DNA of 49,333 nucleotides from Candidatus Atribacteria bacterium (lineage in GTDB: Bacteria > Atribacterota > Phoenicimicrobiia > Phoenicimicrobiales > Phoenicimicrobiaceae), in contig DOTB01000065.1 in assembly GCA_003513845.1 (NCBI GenBank), positions 1 through 49,333 on the forward strand. Direction: 5' to 3'. Below are positions 1 through 8,872 of this stretch, piece after piece. Both the position numbers and the translations under genes were made by a program. Below the pieces are notes generated by a model. That model saw nothing but the letters and a program-made list of their open reading frames with translations. It did no database searches and was not told the DNA's origin. How positions within the stretch are numbered: position 1 is the stretch's first letter; every line of letters begins with the position of its first letter.

Positions 1-123
1 CTTCTAACTGGGTAACTATATATACGATATATCTATATACTTGATTCTCGATATTATCTTATCTTCTGACCTCTTTCTTCCCTTTCCTAAACCAATTAAC
101 TAGTTAACCAAGTAACCAGCTAA

Positions 124-1089
124 CTAATTATTTACGTTGGTAAATAATTTAATTTTTAGTTTTTCAATCATATCTTTAGTCATTGCTTTAAGATCATAAT
201 CAGGAGACCATCCCCAATCTTCTCGAGCTGCCCTGTCATCTAACCTATTAGGCCAGGAATCAGCAATTGCCTGTCGCACTGGGTCAACATTATATTTTAT
301 CTCAAAATCTGGAATATGATTTTTAATTTCCTGAGCAAGTTTTTCGGGAGTAAAGCTTTCTGCCGTAATATTATAAGCATTTCTAAATTTTAGTCGGGAG
401 GGGTCAGCTTCCATAAGATTAATGGCAGCTTTTAGAGCATCAGGCATATACATCATATCCAGATAAGTGTCTTTATCTAAAAAACAGGTATATTTTTTAT
501 TTTTTAGTGCTTCATAAAAGATCTCTACGGCATAATCAGTAGTTCCTCCGCCGGGAAGCGCAACATAAGAAATAATTCCCGGGAATCGTACTCCTCTGGT
601 GTCAACGCCGTATTTTAGATAATAATAATCACATAGTAGCTCTCCTGTAACTTTAGTTAATCCATAGATAGTATTGGGTCTTTGAATCGTCTCTTGGGGG
701 GTATTATCTTTGGGAGTAGAGGGACCAAAGGCAGCAATTGAGCTGGGAGTAAAAATAGCACAATTTTGTTCCCGGGCAATTTCCAGTACATTATACAAAC
801 CATTAATATTTACTTTCCAGGCTAATTGAGGATTTTTTTCTCCATTAGCAGAAAGGATAGCTGCAAGGTGAAATATAGTATCTATTTGATATTTTTTGAC
901 AATAGAATAAATTTCTTGGGCATTTAAACAATCGATATGTTCAAAAGGTCCGACTTGGCTGATTATTCCTTCAGGTAATGGCTTAATATCTGAAGCAACA
1001 ACATTCCCATTCCCATATCTTTGTCTTAAAAAAGGAGTTAATTCAGAACCAATTTGACCGAGCGCGCCAGTTATTAAGATTTTTTTCAT
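124..1089 (-). CDS. L-threonine 3-dehydrogenase, SDR/epimerase type
   Basis: A 321-residue extended short-chain dehydrogenase. The Rossmann glycine motif GALGQIG lies at residues 8-14, serines in TPSSIAAFG at about 114-122, and the catalytic YxxxK pair is Y142 and K146 (YGLTK). The stretch after it (LLCDYYYLKYGVDTRGVRFP) and the later PGGGTTDYAVEIFYEAL match, from memory of the family, the SDR-type threonine dehydrogenases rather than sugar epimerases. It would oxidise threonine to 2-amino-3-ketobutyrate with NAD in the cytosol. The start ATG has AGGAGA at good spacing. It lies 42 bp downstream of a GntR regulator and is probably cotranscribed with it. No 2-amino-3-ketobutyrate CoA ligase (kbl) is adjacent. 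A UDP-sugar epimerase is the alternative, less likely. Confidence 0.82.
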   Translation of the reverse strand: MKKILITGALGQIGSELTPFLRQRYGNGNVVASDIKPLPEGIISQVGPFEHIDCLNAQEIYSIVKKYQIDTIFHLAAILSANGEKNPQLAWKVNINGLYNVLEIAREQNCAIFTPSSIAAFGPSTPKDNTPQETIQRPNTIYGLTKVTGELLCDYYYLKYGVDTRGVRFPGIISYVALPGGGTTDYAVEIFYEALKNKKYTCFLDKDTYLDMMYMPDALKAAINLMEADPSRLKFRNAYNITAESFTPEKLAQEIKNHIPDFEIKYNVDPVRQAIADSWPNRLDDRAAREDWGWSPDYDLKAMTKDMIEKLKIKLFTNVNN

Positions 1090-1131
1090 TTTATCTCCTT
1101 TTTTATATTTTAAATTTAAATGAATTTAACT

Positions 1132-1755
1132 TTATTCACTATATAAACTGCTTTTTATCTGTTCGATAAAATGAATAGCGTGATTTTTTAAAATCTCCTG
1201 ACTTTTATTTTGGTCTCTATCTTCTAATGCTTTTATAAGTTCTTCAAAATCTTTGGGGATTTGTTGTGAATAAGCATCATTTTCTTTAGCGAAGAACCAG
1301 AGGCGGCCAATTTGATTTCGTAATCTTTTTAAGGTTTCAGCTAAGGTTTGATTCTTGGTAGAGCTGTTAACCAGGTTATGGAATTCTGCATCTAATTGAA
1401 TTAACTTATTTCGATTCTTTTCTTGTTTTATCTTCTTATTAAGTTCTTTTAGTTTGTCCAATTCTTCAGCAGTTATTCTTTGAGCTGCCAATCTTCCTAC
1501 AAGTCCAATTAAAAAAAGCCTAATTTCAAAAACATCTTTAAGTTCCTGAAAACTTACATCAGTAACATAAATGCCATTATTAGGAATTATATGAACTAAT
1601 TTTTCAGTTTCCAGAAGAATAAGTACTTCGCGAATAGGCATAGGACTTACCCCAAATTCTTTAGCTAAGTCTTTAATGTTTAATAATTGCTTTGGTTTAT
1701 AATCTAAATATACTATACGTTTTTTAAGCTCTGAATAAATTTCTTTATTTACCAT
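1132..1755 (-). CDS. GntR-family transcriptional regulator (FadR/FCD type)
   Basis: About 207 residues. An N-terminal winged helix (KDLAKEFGVSPMPIREVLILLE) is followed by an all-helical FCD-like ligand domain (FEIRLFLIGLVGRLAA, then DAEFHNLV with a candidate metal-binding Asp/His). I take the ATG at 1755 as the start because GGTGAT lies four bases before it; an in-frame GTG at 1764 is possible but has no ribosome binding site. It is the first gene of the leftward operon with threonine dehydrogenase, so it probably controls threonine or amino-acid catabolism; that role is inferred from context. A strong promoter and repeated GATATA/TATATC half-sites lie just upstream, suggesting autoregulation. 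Confidence 0.85.
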   Translation of the reverse strand: MVNKEIYSELKKRIVYLDYKPKQLLNIKDLAKEFGVSPMPIREVLILLETEKLVHIIPNNGIYVTDVSFQELKDVFEIRLFLIGLVGRLAAQRITAEELDKLKELNKKIKQEKNRNKLIQLDAEFHNLVNSSTKNQTLAETLKRLRNQIGRLWFFAKENDAYSQQIPKDFEELIKALEDRDQNKSQEILKNHAIHFIEQIKSSLYSE

Positions 1756-1765
1756 AAATATCACC

Positions 1766-1795
1766 GATATATAATTATTATATCATTAATATATC
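1766..1795. promoter_or_regulatory. Putative GntR operator overlapping the -10 region
   Basis: GATATA (1766-1771) forms an inverted pair with TATATC (1779-1784), and a second TATATC (1790-1795) follows 11 bp later, one helical turn away. The array lies between and over the -10 box and the start codon of the regulator gene, as expected for an autoregulatory operator. The region is very AT-rich, so chance similarity is possible. Confidence 0.3.
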
Positions 1796-1816
1796 AATAA
1801 TATAATATCCTGTCAA
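1788..1816 (-). promoter_or_regulatory. Sigma-70-type promoter of the GntR-threonine dehydrogenase operon
   Basis: On the minus strand a perfect -35 TTGACA (1811-1816) is followed by a 17-base spacer and -10 TATATT (1788-1793, five of six consensus bases), 33 bp upstream of the GntR start codon. Spacing and position are ideal. Confidence 0.6.
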
Positions 1817-2109
1817 CATTATTAGGAATTATTTTTCATTTTCTTTTTATCTCCAGTTCTCTCCATCGCAAGATTGCTTTTTTCGTTTTGGAAAAAATAA
1901 AATAATTGAAAAACATTTTTACTTTTGTTATATTAAATTTAAGTTCAAGTAATATTGATTCCTTTTTATAGATTTTTCTTAATCTGACAGTCAAGTGATA
2001 TGAAACTAAAAAGAAACAAAAAAGGAATATCAGTTTCAAGAGAAGAGTGGACTTCCCTGACAATCTTATTTAGTTGCTATTATTAAATTTAGATGGGATA
2101 ATAAAAAGT
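1817..2109. other. Intergenic gap between divergent units
   Basis: This gap separates the leftward GntR operon from the rightward nuclease gene. A 75-codon leftward frame with a TTG start exists here, but it has no ribosome binding site and no recognisable family. A weak promoter-like pair for the rightward gene (CTGACA, 17 bases, TTATTA) lies near 2057-2085. Nothing else is evident. Confidence 0.3.
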
Positions 2110-3585
2110 ATGAGAATATCCGCTCAAATTATTTACAATCTATTTGCTCCCTCTTATTGTGAGAGAAGATTATTCTTTGCTTACAATAATATAAAACCAT
2201 TAGAACCCGGTCCTTTTGAGCAATTAATATATAAATTAGGGCTCCGTCACGAAGAAAATTATTTAAGAAGTATTGGTGAGTATACAGACGCTTCCAGGGG
2301 GAGATTAAAAGAACGAATTGCCATTACTAAGAAATATATTACCGAAAAAGTGCCGATAATTTACCAAGGTGTAATTTGCGAAGAATTAATAGTAAATAAT
2401 AAACTTGTTACAGTTATTGGGATTCCTGATTTTTTGATTTATGAAGAAGGAGGGTATAGAATTAGAGATTGCAAATTAGCCAGACATATTGATGATAAAA
2501 GGCATCAAGAGGTAATTGCTCAGATTAAAATTTATGGGTTATTGTTAGAAAAATTGACTGGCCAGAAAGTTAAAAAGATGGATGCAGTTCTGGGTGATAA
2601 CAGTCTATTGGATATTACTAAATTGGAAGTTATAAATCCAGGAGAGATACTAAGTAGAGTGATAAATATTGCAGAAAAAGAGAAACCTCCCTATTCTCCC
2701 GTAGGATGGTCTAAATGTATGGGTTGCGGTTATAGACATATATGTTGGGAGATTGCGGTAAAGAATAAAGATGTGGCATTAGTATATGGTGTTGATCAAG
2801 GATTAGCTCGTTTCTTCTGGGGAAAAGGGATTACCAAGATAGGACAACTATTAGATAATTATGATGAGACATCATTAGCAGAGGTAAATAGATCATGGGG
2901 CGAGAAGATACAGAAAGTAGGGAAAAAAGCAAACAAGATATTATTACAAGCTCGAGCTATGAAAGAAAAAAGAAATATCCTTATCAAAAAGATTGATTTG
3001 CCTTCTTCTAATAATTATGTTATGTTTGATTTAGAAGGGATCCCACCTTATCTTGATGATTTAGAGAAGATATATTTATGGGGGATGCAAGTCTTTGGGG
3101 AAAACGATTCTGCCTATCTTCCTGCTTTAGCGCCTATAGAGGATGAAGGAGATTATAAAGGTTGGAAAAATTTTCTTAAAAATAGTCAAAAGATATTTGC
3201 AAACTATGGAGATATTCCCTTTATTCATTGGGCTTCTTATGAGAAAACAAAGATAAAACTTTACCTGCAAAGATATGGTGATATTGAAGGATTGGCAGAG
3301 AGGGTTTTAAAAAATTTAGTCGATTTATGTGCTTTGGTTAAGAAATCTCTAATATTAGCCGAACCAAGTTACAGTCTTAAAGTAGTAGAACGAGTTGCCG
3401 GATTTAAAAGAACCCAAGAAGAGTATGGAGGCAATTGGGCCATAGCTAAGTATATTGAAGCTGTGGAGACAGAAGATAGAGGAATTAGAAAAGGAATCAT
3501 TGAAAAAATTCTTAAATATAATCAGGAAGATCTAAAGGCAACCTGGGAAGTTTTTAAATGGTTTAAAAAAGAGATGGCCAAATAG
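2110..3585 (+). CDS. TM0106-family RecB/Cas4-like nuclease with RNase-H-like domain
   Basis: About 491 residues from the ATG at 2110; an in-frame TTG at 2074 has no ribosome binding site. The N-terminal half looks like a Cas4/AddB-type PD-(D/E)xK nuclease: Cys17 in YCERR, the catalytic run GIPDFL...RDCK, and a distal CxxCx5C (CMGCGYRHIC). One N-terminal plus three C-terminal cysteines is the 4Fe-4S arrangement of Cas4-like nucleases. The C-terminal half has a DnaQ/RNase-H-like start (MFDLEG, D-x-E) and a late acidic motif (YNQEDLKAT). The combination matches the TM0106 family as I recall it. A role in DNA repair or processing is likely; there is no CRISPR array in the window. The next gene starts 23 bp downstream. 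Confidence 0.8.
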   Translation: MRISAQIIYNLFAPSYCERRLFFAYNNIKPLEPGPFEQLIYKLGLRHEENYLRSIGEYTDASRGRLKERIAITKKYITEKVPIIYQGVICEELIVNNKLVTVIGIPDFLIYEEGGYRIRDCKLARHIDDKRHQEVIAQIKIYGLLLEKLTGQKVKKMDAVLGDNSLLDITKLEVINPGEILSRVINIAEKEKPPYSPVGWSKCMGCGYRHICWEIAVKNKDVALVYGVDQGLARFFWGKGITKIGQLLDNYDETSLAEVNRSWGEKIQKVGKKANKILLQARAMKEKRNILIKKIDLPSSNNYVMFDLEGIPPYLDDLEKIYLWGMQVFGENDSAYLPALAPIEDEGDYKGWKNFLKNSQKIFANYGDIPFIHWASYEKTKIKLYLQRYGDIEGLAERVLKNLVDLCALVKKSLILAEPSYSLKVVERVAGFKRTQEEYGGNWAIAKYIEAVETEDRGIRKGIIEKILKYNQEDLKATWEVFKWFKKEMAK

Positions 3586-3608
3586 TTAATAAAAAAATTG
3601 AGGAGGCG

Positions 3609-4736
3609 ATGGTATTGTTAGAGAATTCAGAAAAGGTAGTTTGGGTCGATTTTGATACTTTGGAAAATTTTATGGTTGATGTTTTTAAAGGGGTAGGAGT
3701 CCCGGAAGGGGATGCAAAAATATGTGCTGATGTATTGATTACCGCTGATAAGAGAGGGATAGATTCACATGGTATAGGCCGTTTAAAGCCTATATATTAT
3801 GACCGAATTAAAGCCGGGATTCAATCACCTAAAACAAATATAGAAATTATCAAAGATGGTCCAACTACTGCGGTTGTTGATGGACACAATGGAATGGGGC
3901 AGGTAATTGCTAAAAAGTCTATGGCTCTGGCTATAGAAAAAGCTAAAAAAATGGGTTTAGGGATGGTAGCAGTAAGAAACTCAACCCATTACGGGATTGC
4001 CGGCTATTATATCTTAATGGCTATCAAGGCAGGAATGATTGGGATTACTGGTACCAATGCTCGCCCTTCTATTGCTCCTACTTTTGGAGTAGAAAATATG
4101 TTAGGGACTAATCCTTTAGCTTATGGTGCTCCTTCTGATGAGGAATTCCCCTTTGTTCTTGATTGTGCTACCTCAATTACTCAACGAGGAAAGATAGAAG
4201 TTTATGATCGAGCAGGAAAGGATATCCCTCCAGGATGGGTAATTGGAGAAGATGGAAAGACCAGAACAGATACCCATCAAATTTTGCAGGATTTAAAAAC
4301 TGGAAAAGCTGCCCTTACTCCTTTAGGTGGTATCGGAGAAGAGACTGCTGGTTATAAAGGGTATGGTTATGCTACTGTAGTAGAAATCCTTTCCGCCGCC
4401 CTGCAAAATGGGAAATATCTTAAGATGTTATCGGGAATACAAGACGGTAAATCAGTACCCATCAACCTGGGTCATTTTTTTATAGCGATTAATATATCTT
4501 CTTTTACAGACCTTGAATCATTTAAGAAGATAACTGGAGACATACTTCGTAATCTTCGTGCCTCTAAAAAAGCCCCTGGGGCAGAGAGAATTTATACTGC
4601 TGGAGAAAAAGAGTATCTGTCCTGGTTGGAGAGAAAAGATAAAGGCGCACCTATCAACCAGAATCTTCAACAACAAATCATCAATTTAAAAGAGGAACTT
4701 GGATTGACCCAGTATAAATTTCCTTTTGAAAGATAA
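3609..4736 (+). CDS. Ldh_2-family malate/L-lactate (ureidoglycolate-type) dehydrogenase
   Basis: A 375-residue member of the NAD(P)-dependent Ldh_2 family, whose fold is unlike classical lactate or malate dehydrogenases. Typical blocks are DKRGIDSHGIGRL near residue 55 (catalytic His), VRNSTHYGIAGYY near 125, GITGTNARPSIAPT and GTNPLAYGAPS, and GGIGEETAGYKGYG near 240. It would oxidise a 2-hydroxyacid in the cytosol; the substrate cannot be read from sequence. The start is ambiguous: AGGAGG (3601-3606) is only 2 bases from the ATG at 3609 but 8 bases from an in-frame TTG at 3615, so TTG may be the true start. It is probably cotranscribed with the nuclease gene, though no functional link is apparent. 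Confidence 0.85.
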   Translation: MVLLENSEKVVWVDFDTLENFMVDVFKGVGVPEGDAKICADVLITADKRGIDSHGIGRLKPIYYDRIKAGIQSPKTNIEIIKDGPTTAVVDGHNGMGQVIAKKSMALAIEKAKKMGLGMVAVRNSTHYGIAGYYILMAIKAGMIGITGTNARPSIAPTFGVENMLGTNPLAYGAPSDEEFPFVLDCATSITQRGKIEVYDRAGKDIPPGWVIGEDGKTRTDTHQILQDLKTGKAALTPLGGIGEETAGYKGYGYATVVEILSAALQNGKYLKMLSGIQDGKSVPINLGHFFIAINISSFTDLESFKKITGDILRNLRASKKAPGAERIYTAGEKEYLSWLERKDKGAPINQNLQQQIINLKEELGLTQYKFPFER

Positions 4737-4829
4737 AATAGAGGCAGAAATTTTCTCTTTTTTTGCTGTTTTCGCTTTGGTGAAGGTAATTTTCAAGGAG
4801 AATTTAAATTAAAAATTTAGGAGTTAATT

Positions 4830-5792
4830 ATGAAGTTTAAAAAGAAGATATCGATTTTTAGTCTGCTAATTCTTTCTGTTTTAATCTTTAGTTCTGTAAA
4901 TGTATTTTCCTGGAACAGCCACTATTTTTATACTGAACTAGCTATAAAAAACAATGATTGGATAAAAAATTTTGCCGATATTGAAGTAACCCCTTATACT
5001 TATAGAGGAATAGACCAGAGTGAATACAATTCAGATTTTGTCATAAAATATGTTGATGAAGAGATTGGAGGGAAAGTAAAGGCTTCTGACATTCTGATAA
5101 AATATTCTGATGAGCCAGACCGGGATTTGGATACCAATTTAGAATTAGATAAAATACAGGCATTAACTGGTGGAAGTCAGGGTTATCGTCATATGTATTT
5201 TTCAGTGTTTGGTGGTTTATTAAAAGCTGGAGTAGCCCATCAGAGGGCTAACCACTTTTTTGAAATGGCTAAAATTGCTTTTAAAAAGGGAGATTATTAT
5301 TGGGGTTTCCGATTTGCTGCTCGAGCTATTCATTATTTAGAAGACTTGTCCCAACCTTATCACACTTACCCCGCTCCATTAGATGTCCTTTTTAAGAAAT
5401 TTTTTAATGTAAAAAAACTAACAGTATTGGTTACTAATGCCCATTATGGCTATGAGGATTTTAATGGATATCTTTTTGAGCATAAAAAAGATGAATTCTA
5501 TAATATTCTTCCCAAAGTTAAAATGGTTAAAATAGATGAAGTGGAAAAGGCAGCGATTGAATTAAGTAAAGAAGCAAGAAAAGATTTTACTTTATCTTAT
5601 AGAGAAACTATGAAATTATTTCCTATTTTAGATAATCACGAAAAATTTATAACCCTTGAGGAACAAGAAATAATCAGGATGGCAAATTCGAAAGAAAGCC
5701 AGAAATTAATCGAATTAATGAAAAAAGATATGTTGGTAGGTTTAGGGTACTTAAATGGCTTTTTTGATTTTTTAAAAGAGTCGGTTGAATGA
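4830..5792 (+). CDS. Secreted zinc-dependent phospholipase C / P1-nuclease-like protein
   Basis: A 320-residue protein. A signal peptide (KKK start, hydrophobic 8-20, predicted cut after Ser27 in VFS/W) would leave Trp28 as the mature N-terminus. This matters because zinc phospholipase C and S1/P1 nucleases bind zinc through an N-terminal Trp. WNSHYFYTELAI follows. Downstream, H168-x3-D172-x5-H178 (HYLEDLSQPYH) and H205-x3-E209 reproduce the spacing of His118/Asp122/His128 and His142/Glu146 of Bacillus cereus phospholipase C, as I recall that enzyme. It could cleave phospholipids or nucleic acids outside the cell. The ribosome binding site AGGAG is well placed. The DUF3160 gene is next, about 150 bp away, without an obvious link. 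Confidence 0.72.
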   Translation: MKFKKKISIFSLLILSVLIFSSVNVFSWNSHYFYTELAIKNNDWIKNFADIEVTPYTYRGIDQSEYNSDFVIKYVDEEIGGKVKASDILIKYSDEPDRDLDTNLELDKIQALTGGSQGYRHMYFSVFGGLLKAGVAHQRANHFFEMAKIAFKKGDYYWGFRFAARAIHYLEDLSQPYHTYPAPLDVLFKKFFNVKKLTVLVTNAHYGYEDFNGYLFEHKKDEFYNILPKVKMVKIDEVEKAAIELSKEARKDFTLSYRETMKLFPILDNHEKFITLEEQEIIRMANSKESQKLIELMKKDMLVGLGYLNGFFDFLKESVE

Positions 5793-5945
5793 ACTCTTAT
5801 CGAATGTCGAGTATATAGTATACTTTATAGTGAAGAAAGGAAGAGAGAATTCAGGAGTTAGGGATCCGATGAATCGTGCCCAAAAGTACTCGATATGCAA
5901 TGCGAGATACAATATACTAATGACCAAAAGAATGAGAATAAAAAA
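5793..5945. repeat. Intergenic mosaic of short degenerate repeats
   Basis: The gap contains GTCGAGTATATAGTATAC-like sequence near 5807, AATTCAGGAGTTAGGGAT near 5850 (also seen near 31,480) and CGATATGCAATGCGAGATAC near 5891. These recur in other gaps of the window. An in-frame ATG at 5895 inside this repeat could extend the downstream gene by 17 codons, but the translated extension is repeat-derived and is not used here. Confidence 0.45.
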
Positions 5946-8090
5946 ATGAAAAAAGTAAATTTAAAAACAATTAAGATTTATTTTTTAGTATTATTTCTTC
6001 TGTTTCTTCTGGTCGCTTTGCCAATCTTTTCTGCAGAAAACAAAAAAGATTTATACTCTCTTGAAGATATTTCTAATATCCGACAATTTCATTTGTCTGA
6101 TGAAGCTATAGAATTGCTTAAGAAAAATGGATTTGTAGTCACTCCTGCTTATTATAATGAAATTTACCAGGTTTACAAGGAGTGCAAAGAGATAAATCAA
6201 CCTGTATTTGTTACTACTGACGCAGTTCTCCATACCACTCATATATTTTTTGATTTTCTTTTGCGAATTTTGGAGATAGAAAAACTGTATGATTCTGCGA
6301 TTGAACTTACTGACCGAATGATCGAACTTTCTATTAAACAATATGAACAGGCAAATGATGAGGAAGTAAAAAAAGCAGCATATTTAAATATTGGCTTTTT
6401 TACGGTGGCTAAAAAGCAATTTGAGCCGGAGTATCAAGCTGGTTATAAATTAGAAGAATTGGTAGAAAAAGAATGTGAAAATATAAAAAATCATAAAGGA
6501 TTAGAATTCCGGGAGCTTTTAACCTATGTAGAAAATCCTGACCCTTTTCAGACTCCTTATGCCTACGAAGATTATAGCCAGTATATCCCTCGGGGTCACT
6601 ATACCAGAAATGAAAAATTTAAAGCTTATTTTCGGGCAATGATGTGGTATGGACGCATTGATTTTAAGTTAAGACCTGGCAAAGATGAAACACCCATTAC
6701 TTATGGGGAAAAGATGACCCTACAAGCTATTTTGATGGCTGATGCCCTTTTAAGGGATAAAAAAGCTTTTCAATTATGGAAGATGGTTTATGAGCCCACC
6801 GTCTATTTTGTGGGAAATACCGATGATTTATATGTCGATGATTATATAAAACTTATAAAGGAAATATTCCCTCTTAATGATTCTGTGGATAAATATAATA
6901 ATCAGGAAAGGCTCGCTGAATTTATTGATAGGGCGATACAATTAAAAGCACCTAAAATTCTTTCGGGTTTGGCTTTTGTAGAAGATAATGATTTTAGAGT
7001 TTCAACCCAGGGTTTCAGATTTATGGGACAGAGATTTATTCCTGATTCTTATATGTTTCAAGAGTTGGTATTTGGGGTGAAAGATGAAAAGATAATTATG
7101 CAATATACTGGCGATAAGGAACCTTTTACTATGGAAATTATTCCTAACATTGGTCCGGTCAGGGCTTTTCCTCGGGGATTAGACATATGTGCAGTTTTGG
7201 GTTCAAAGAGGGCATTAGAAATTTTGGAGATAGAAGGAGATACTGAATATACCGAGTATTATAATCAATTAAATAAATTACAAGAAGAATTTTCCCTTAA
7301 AAGTACGGAGGAATGGAAGCAAAATCTCTACTGGCGCTGGCTTTATGCTCTGCTTCCTTTATTGAAAGAAAATAAAGACACCAATTTGCCTTGCTTTATG
7401 CAAAGTTCTGCCTGGATGGATAAGGAGTTGCAAGCTGTGTTGGGTTCCTGGACCGAATTAAGACATGATACCATTTTGTATGCTAAACAGAGTTATACTA
7501 TGGCAAGTAAGGGATTGCCCCCAGAGCCAATTTTAACTTATGGATATGTTGAACCTTATCCGGAAGTTTATGCCAGGTTAGAAGAGATGATAAGGGATTT
7601 AAGAAATAATCTTATTACCCTTGACCTTGGTATTGAGGGTATTTCCGAGAAAATAAAAGAATTTGAAGAGTTATTGAATAAATTAAAAGTAATTTCAAAA
7701 AAAGAAATCAATAATATACCTTTAGATAATGAGGAATATGAGGTTATATGGGATATCGGGAAAAAACTTGAATCTTTAAAGGAATTCCCTTCAGAAATTA
7801 TGGAAAAAATAACCTCTGATACTGATGAAAAGATGGAGATTGTGGCAGATGTCCATACTGATGTAAATACCGGGCAAGTTTTAGAGGAAGGAGTTGGCTC
7901 ACCATTTAATATTTATGTTATAATATATGATGACAGGGGAATTAGAATTTGCAGGGGAGCAGTGTTTTCTTATTATGAATTTAAACATCCTATAGAGGAT
8001 AGATTAACTGATGAAAAATGGCAGGAGATGGGAGAAAAGAGAGAAAGACCGAATCAACCTGATTGGGTGAATACTTTTACAGTGAACTGA
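5946..8090 (+). CDS. DUF3160 family secreted protein
   Basis: About 714 residues from the ATG at 5946. The N-terminus KKVNLKTIKIYF followed by a Leu/Phe-rich helix and LPIFSAEN is a good signal peptide or anchor, so the protein is exported. The region after it (LSDEAIELLKKNGFVV, then VFVTTDAVLHTTHIFFD) is characteristic of DUF3160, a family of unknown function whose members are often exported. Other recognisable parts are RGLDICAVLGSKRALEIL near residue 430 and SWTELRHDTILYAKQSY near 515. The ribosome binding site before 5946 is weak, but upstream starts lie in repeat sequence. No enzymatic motif is recognised. Confidence 0.75.
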   Translation: MKKVNLKTIKIYFLVLFLLFLLVALPIFSAENKKDLYSLEDISNIRQFHLSDEAIELLKKNGFVVTPAYYNEIYQVYKECKEINQPVFVTTDAVLHTTHIFFDFLLRILEIEKLYDSAIELTDRMIELSIKQYEQANDEEVKKAAYLNIGFFTVAKKQFEPEYQAGYKLEELVEKECENIKNHKGLEFRELLTYVENPDPFQTPYAYEDYSQYIPRGHYTRNEKFKAYFRAMMWYGRIDFKLRPGKDETPITYGEKMTLQAILMADALLRDKKAFQLWKMVYEPTVYFVGNTDDLYVDDYIKLIKEIFPLNDSVDKYNNQERLAEFIDRAIQLKAPKILSGLAFVEDNDFRVSTQGFRFMGQRFIPDSYMFQELVFGVKDEKIIMQYTGDKEPFTMEIIPNIGPVRAFPRGLDICAVLGSKRALEILEIEGDTEYTEYYNQLNKLQEEFSLKSTEEWKQNLYWRWLYALLPLLKENKDTNLPCFMQSSAWMDKELQAVLGSWTELRHDTILYAKQSYTMASKGLPPEPILTYGYVEPYPEVYARLEEMIRDLRNNLITLDLGIEGISEKIKEFEELLNKLKVISKKEINNIPLDNEEYEVIWDIGKKLESLKEFPSEIMEKITSDTDEKMEIVADVHTDVNTGQVLEEGVGSPFNIYVIIYDDRGIRICRGAVFSYYEFKHPIEDRLTDEKWQEMGEKRERPNQPDWVNTFTVN

Positions 8091-8199
8091 AAACTGGTAA
8101 ACCAGTCAACTGGTTAACTAACAAATCAATTTAATCGGTAAATTGGGGAATCGGTAAATTGGTAGATTGGTGAATTTATCAATTTAAAAAGGAGCAAAA
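8091..8199. repeat. Degenerate short-unit repeat (AACTGGTTAAC type)
   Basis: From 8093 to about 8175 the gap is built from variants of GGTAAACCAGTCAACTGG, GGTTAAC and ATCGGTAAATTGG. Similar sequence occurs at 92-128, 25146-25205, 26123-26225 and 30175-30213. Low-complexity, non-coding. Confidence 0.5.
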
Positions 8200-8859
8200 A
8201 TGATATTTTTATTTTTCTATCTATTTATATTGGCAATCATATCTTTTTTTATAATCACTCTTATCTTCATTCCTTATGGCTTTACCGCATATTCTTTGAT
8301 TACTTTAATTACAGTTCCTCAACAGATTATAAATATTGCAAAGAATAAAGCAATTAGAAGGAATCATGCCCTGGAACATGCCACCATTAATGTATTAGAA
8401 AAATATGCTGGTAGAAGGTTGCCTTTATCTGGTTTAGCTCAAAAAAATGGATTTATAATTTCAGGTGCTACAGATCCTGACTTAGTTGTTGAAGCAGCAT
8501 GCGAAGGTCTATATTTATTAAAAAAGGGGGAGTGTCAGTTAGCCATACACCGAAATTGTGGGACGAGTATAGCTATTGCAAATTTTCTTGCTGCCTTATT
8601 ATTTTTAATATTTTTAATTCAAACTGGATATTTTAGCATTTTGGCTATAATTATTGCTCTTCTTGTCGCAAACCTTTTAGGTCCATATCTGGGTGAATTT
8701 ACCCAGAAGTATTTTACCACTTCTTGTGATGTGAAAAATTTAGAGATTGTAGGAATTCAGCCAGAATATAGAACAGAAGGGACTTATAATATTTTATTAA
8801 ATTATATGCCTCAGGGGTATTTTATACGGACTCAACATCTTAAATTAATAAAGGATTAG
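8200..8859 (+). CDS. DUF6391-like integral membrane protein
   Basis: A 219-residue protein. Hydrophobic segments lie at about 1-45 and at about 125-165 (two close helices). Between them is a conserved soluble stretch, RRNHALEHATINVLEKY, with the HALEHA signature I associate with DUF6391 proteins. No signal peptide is evident. The His and Glu residues of HALEH could bind a metal, but no activity is known to me. The AAGGAG ribosome binding site is well placed. The following small gene starts 13 bp later, so the two are probably cotranscribed. Confidence 0.6.
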   Translation: MIFLFFYLFILAIISFFIITLIFIPYGFTAYSLITLITVPQQIINIAKNKAIRRNHALEHATINVLEKYAGRRLPLSGLAQKNGFIISGATDPDLVVEAACEGLYLLKKGECQLAIHRNCGTSIAIANFLAALLFLIFLIQTGYFSILAIIIALLVANLLGPYLGEFTQKYFTTSCDVKNLEIVGIQPEYRTEGTYNILLNYMPQGYFIRTQHLKLIKD

Positions 8860-8872
8860 GAGAGGCGTAAAA

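Noticed and set aside
1836..2063. 75-codon leftward ORF between GntR and the nuclease gene
   Set aside because: TTG start without a ribosome binding site, no recognisable family, hydrophobic residues as expected from AT-rich sequence.
2074..2109. N-terminal extension of the nuclease to a TTG
   Set aside because: No Shine-Dalgarno; family similarity begins at the ATG at 2110.
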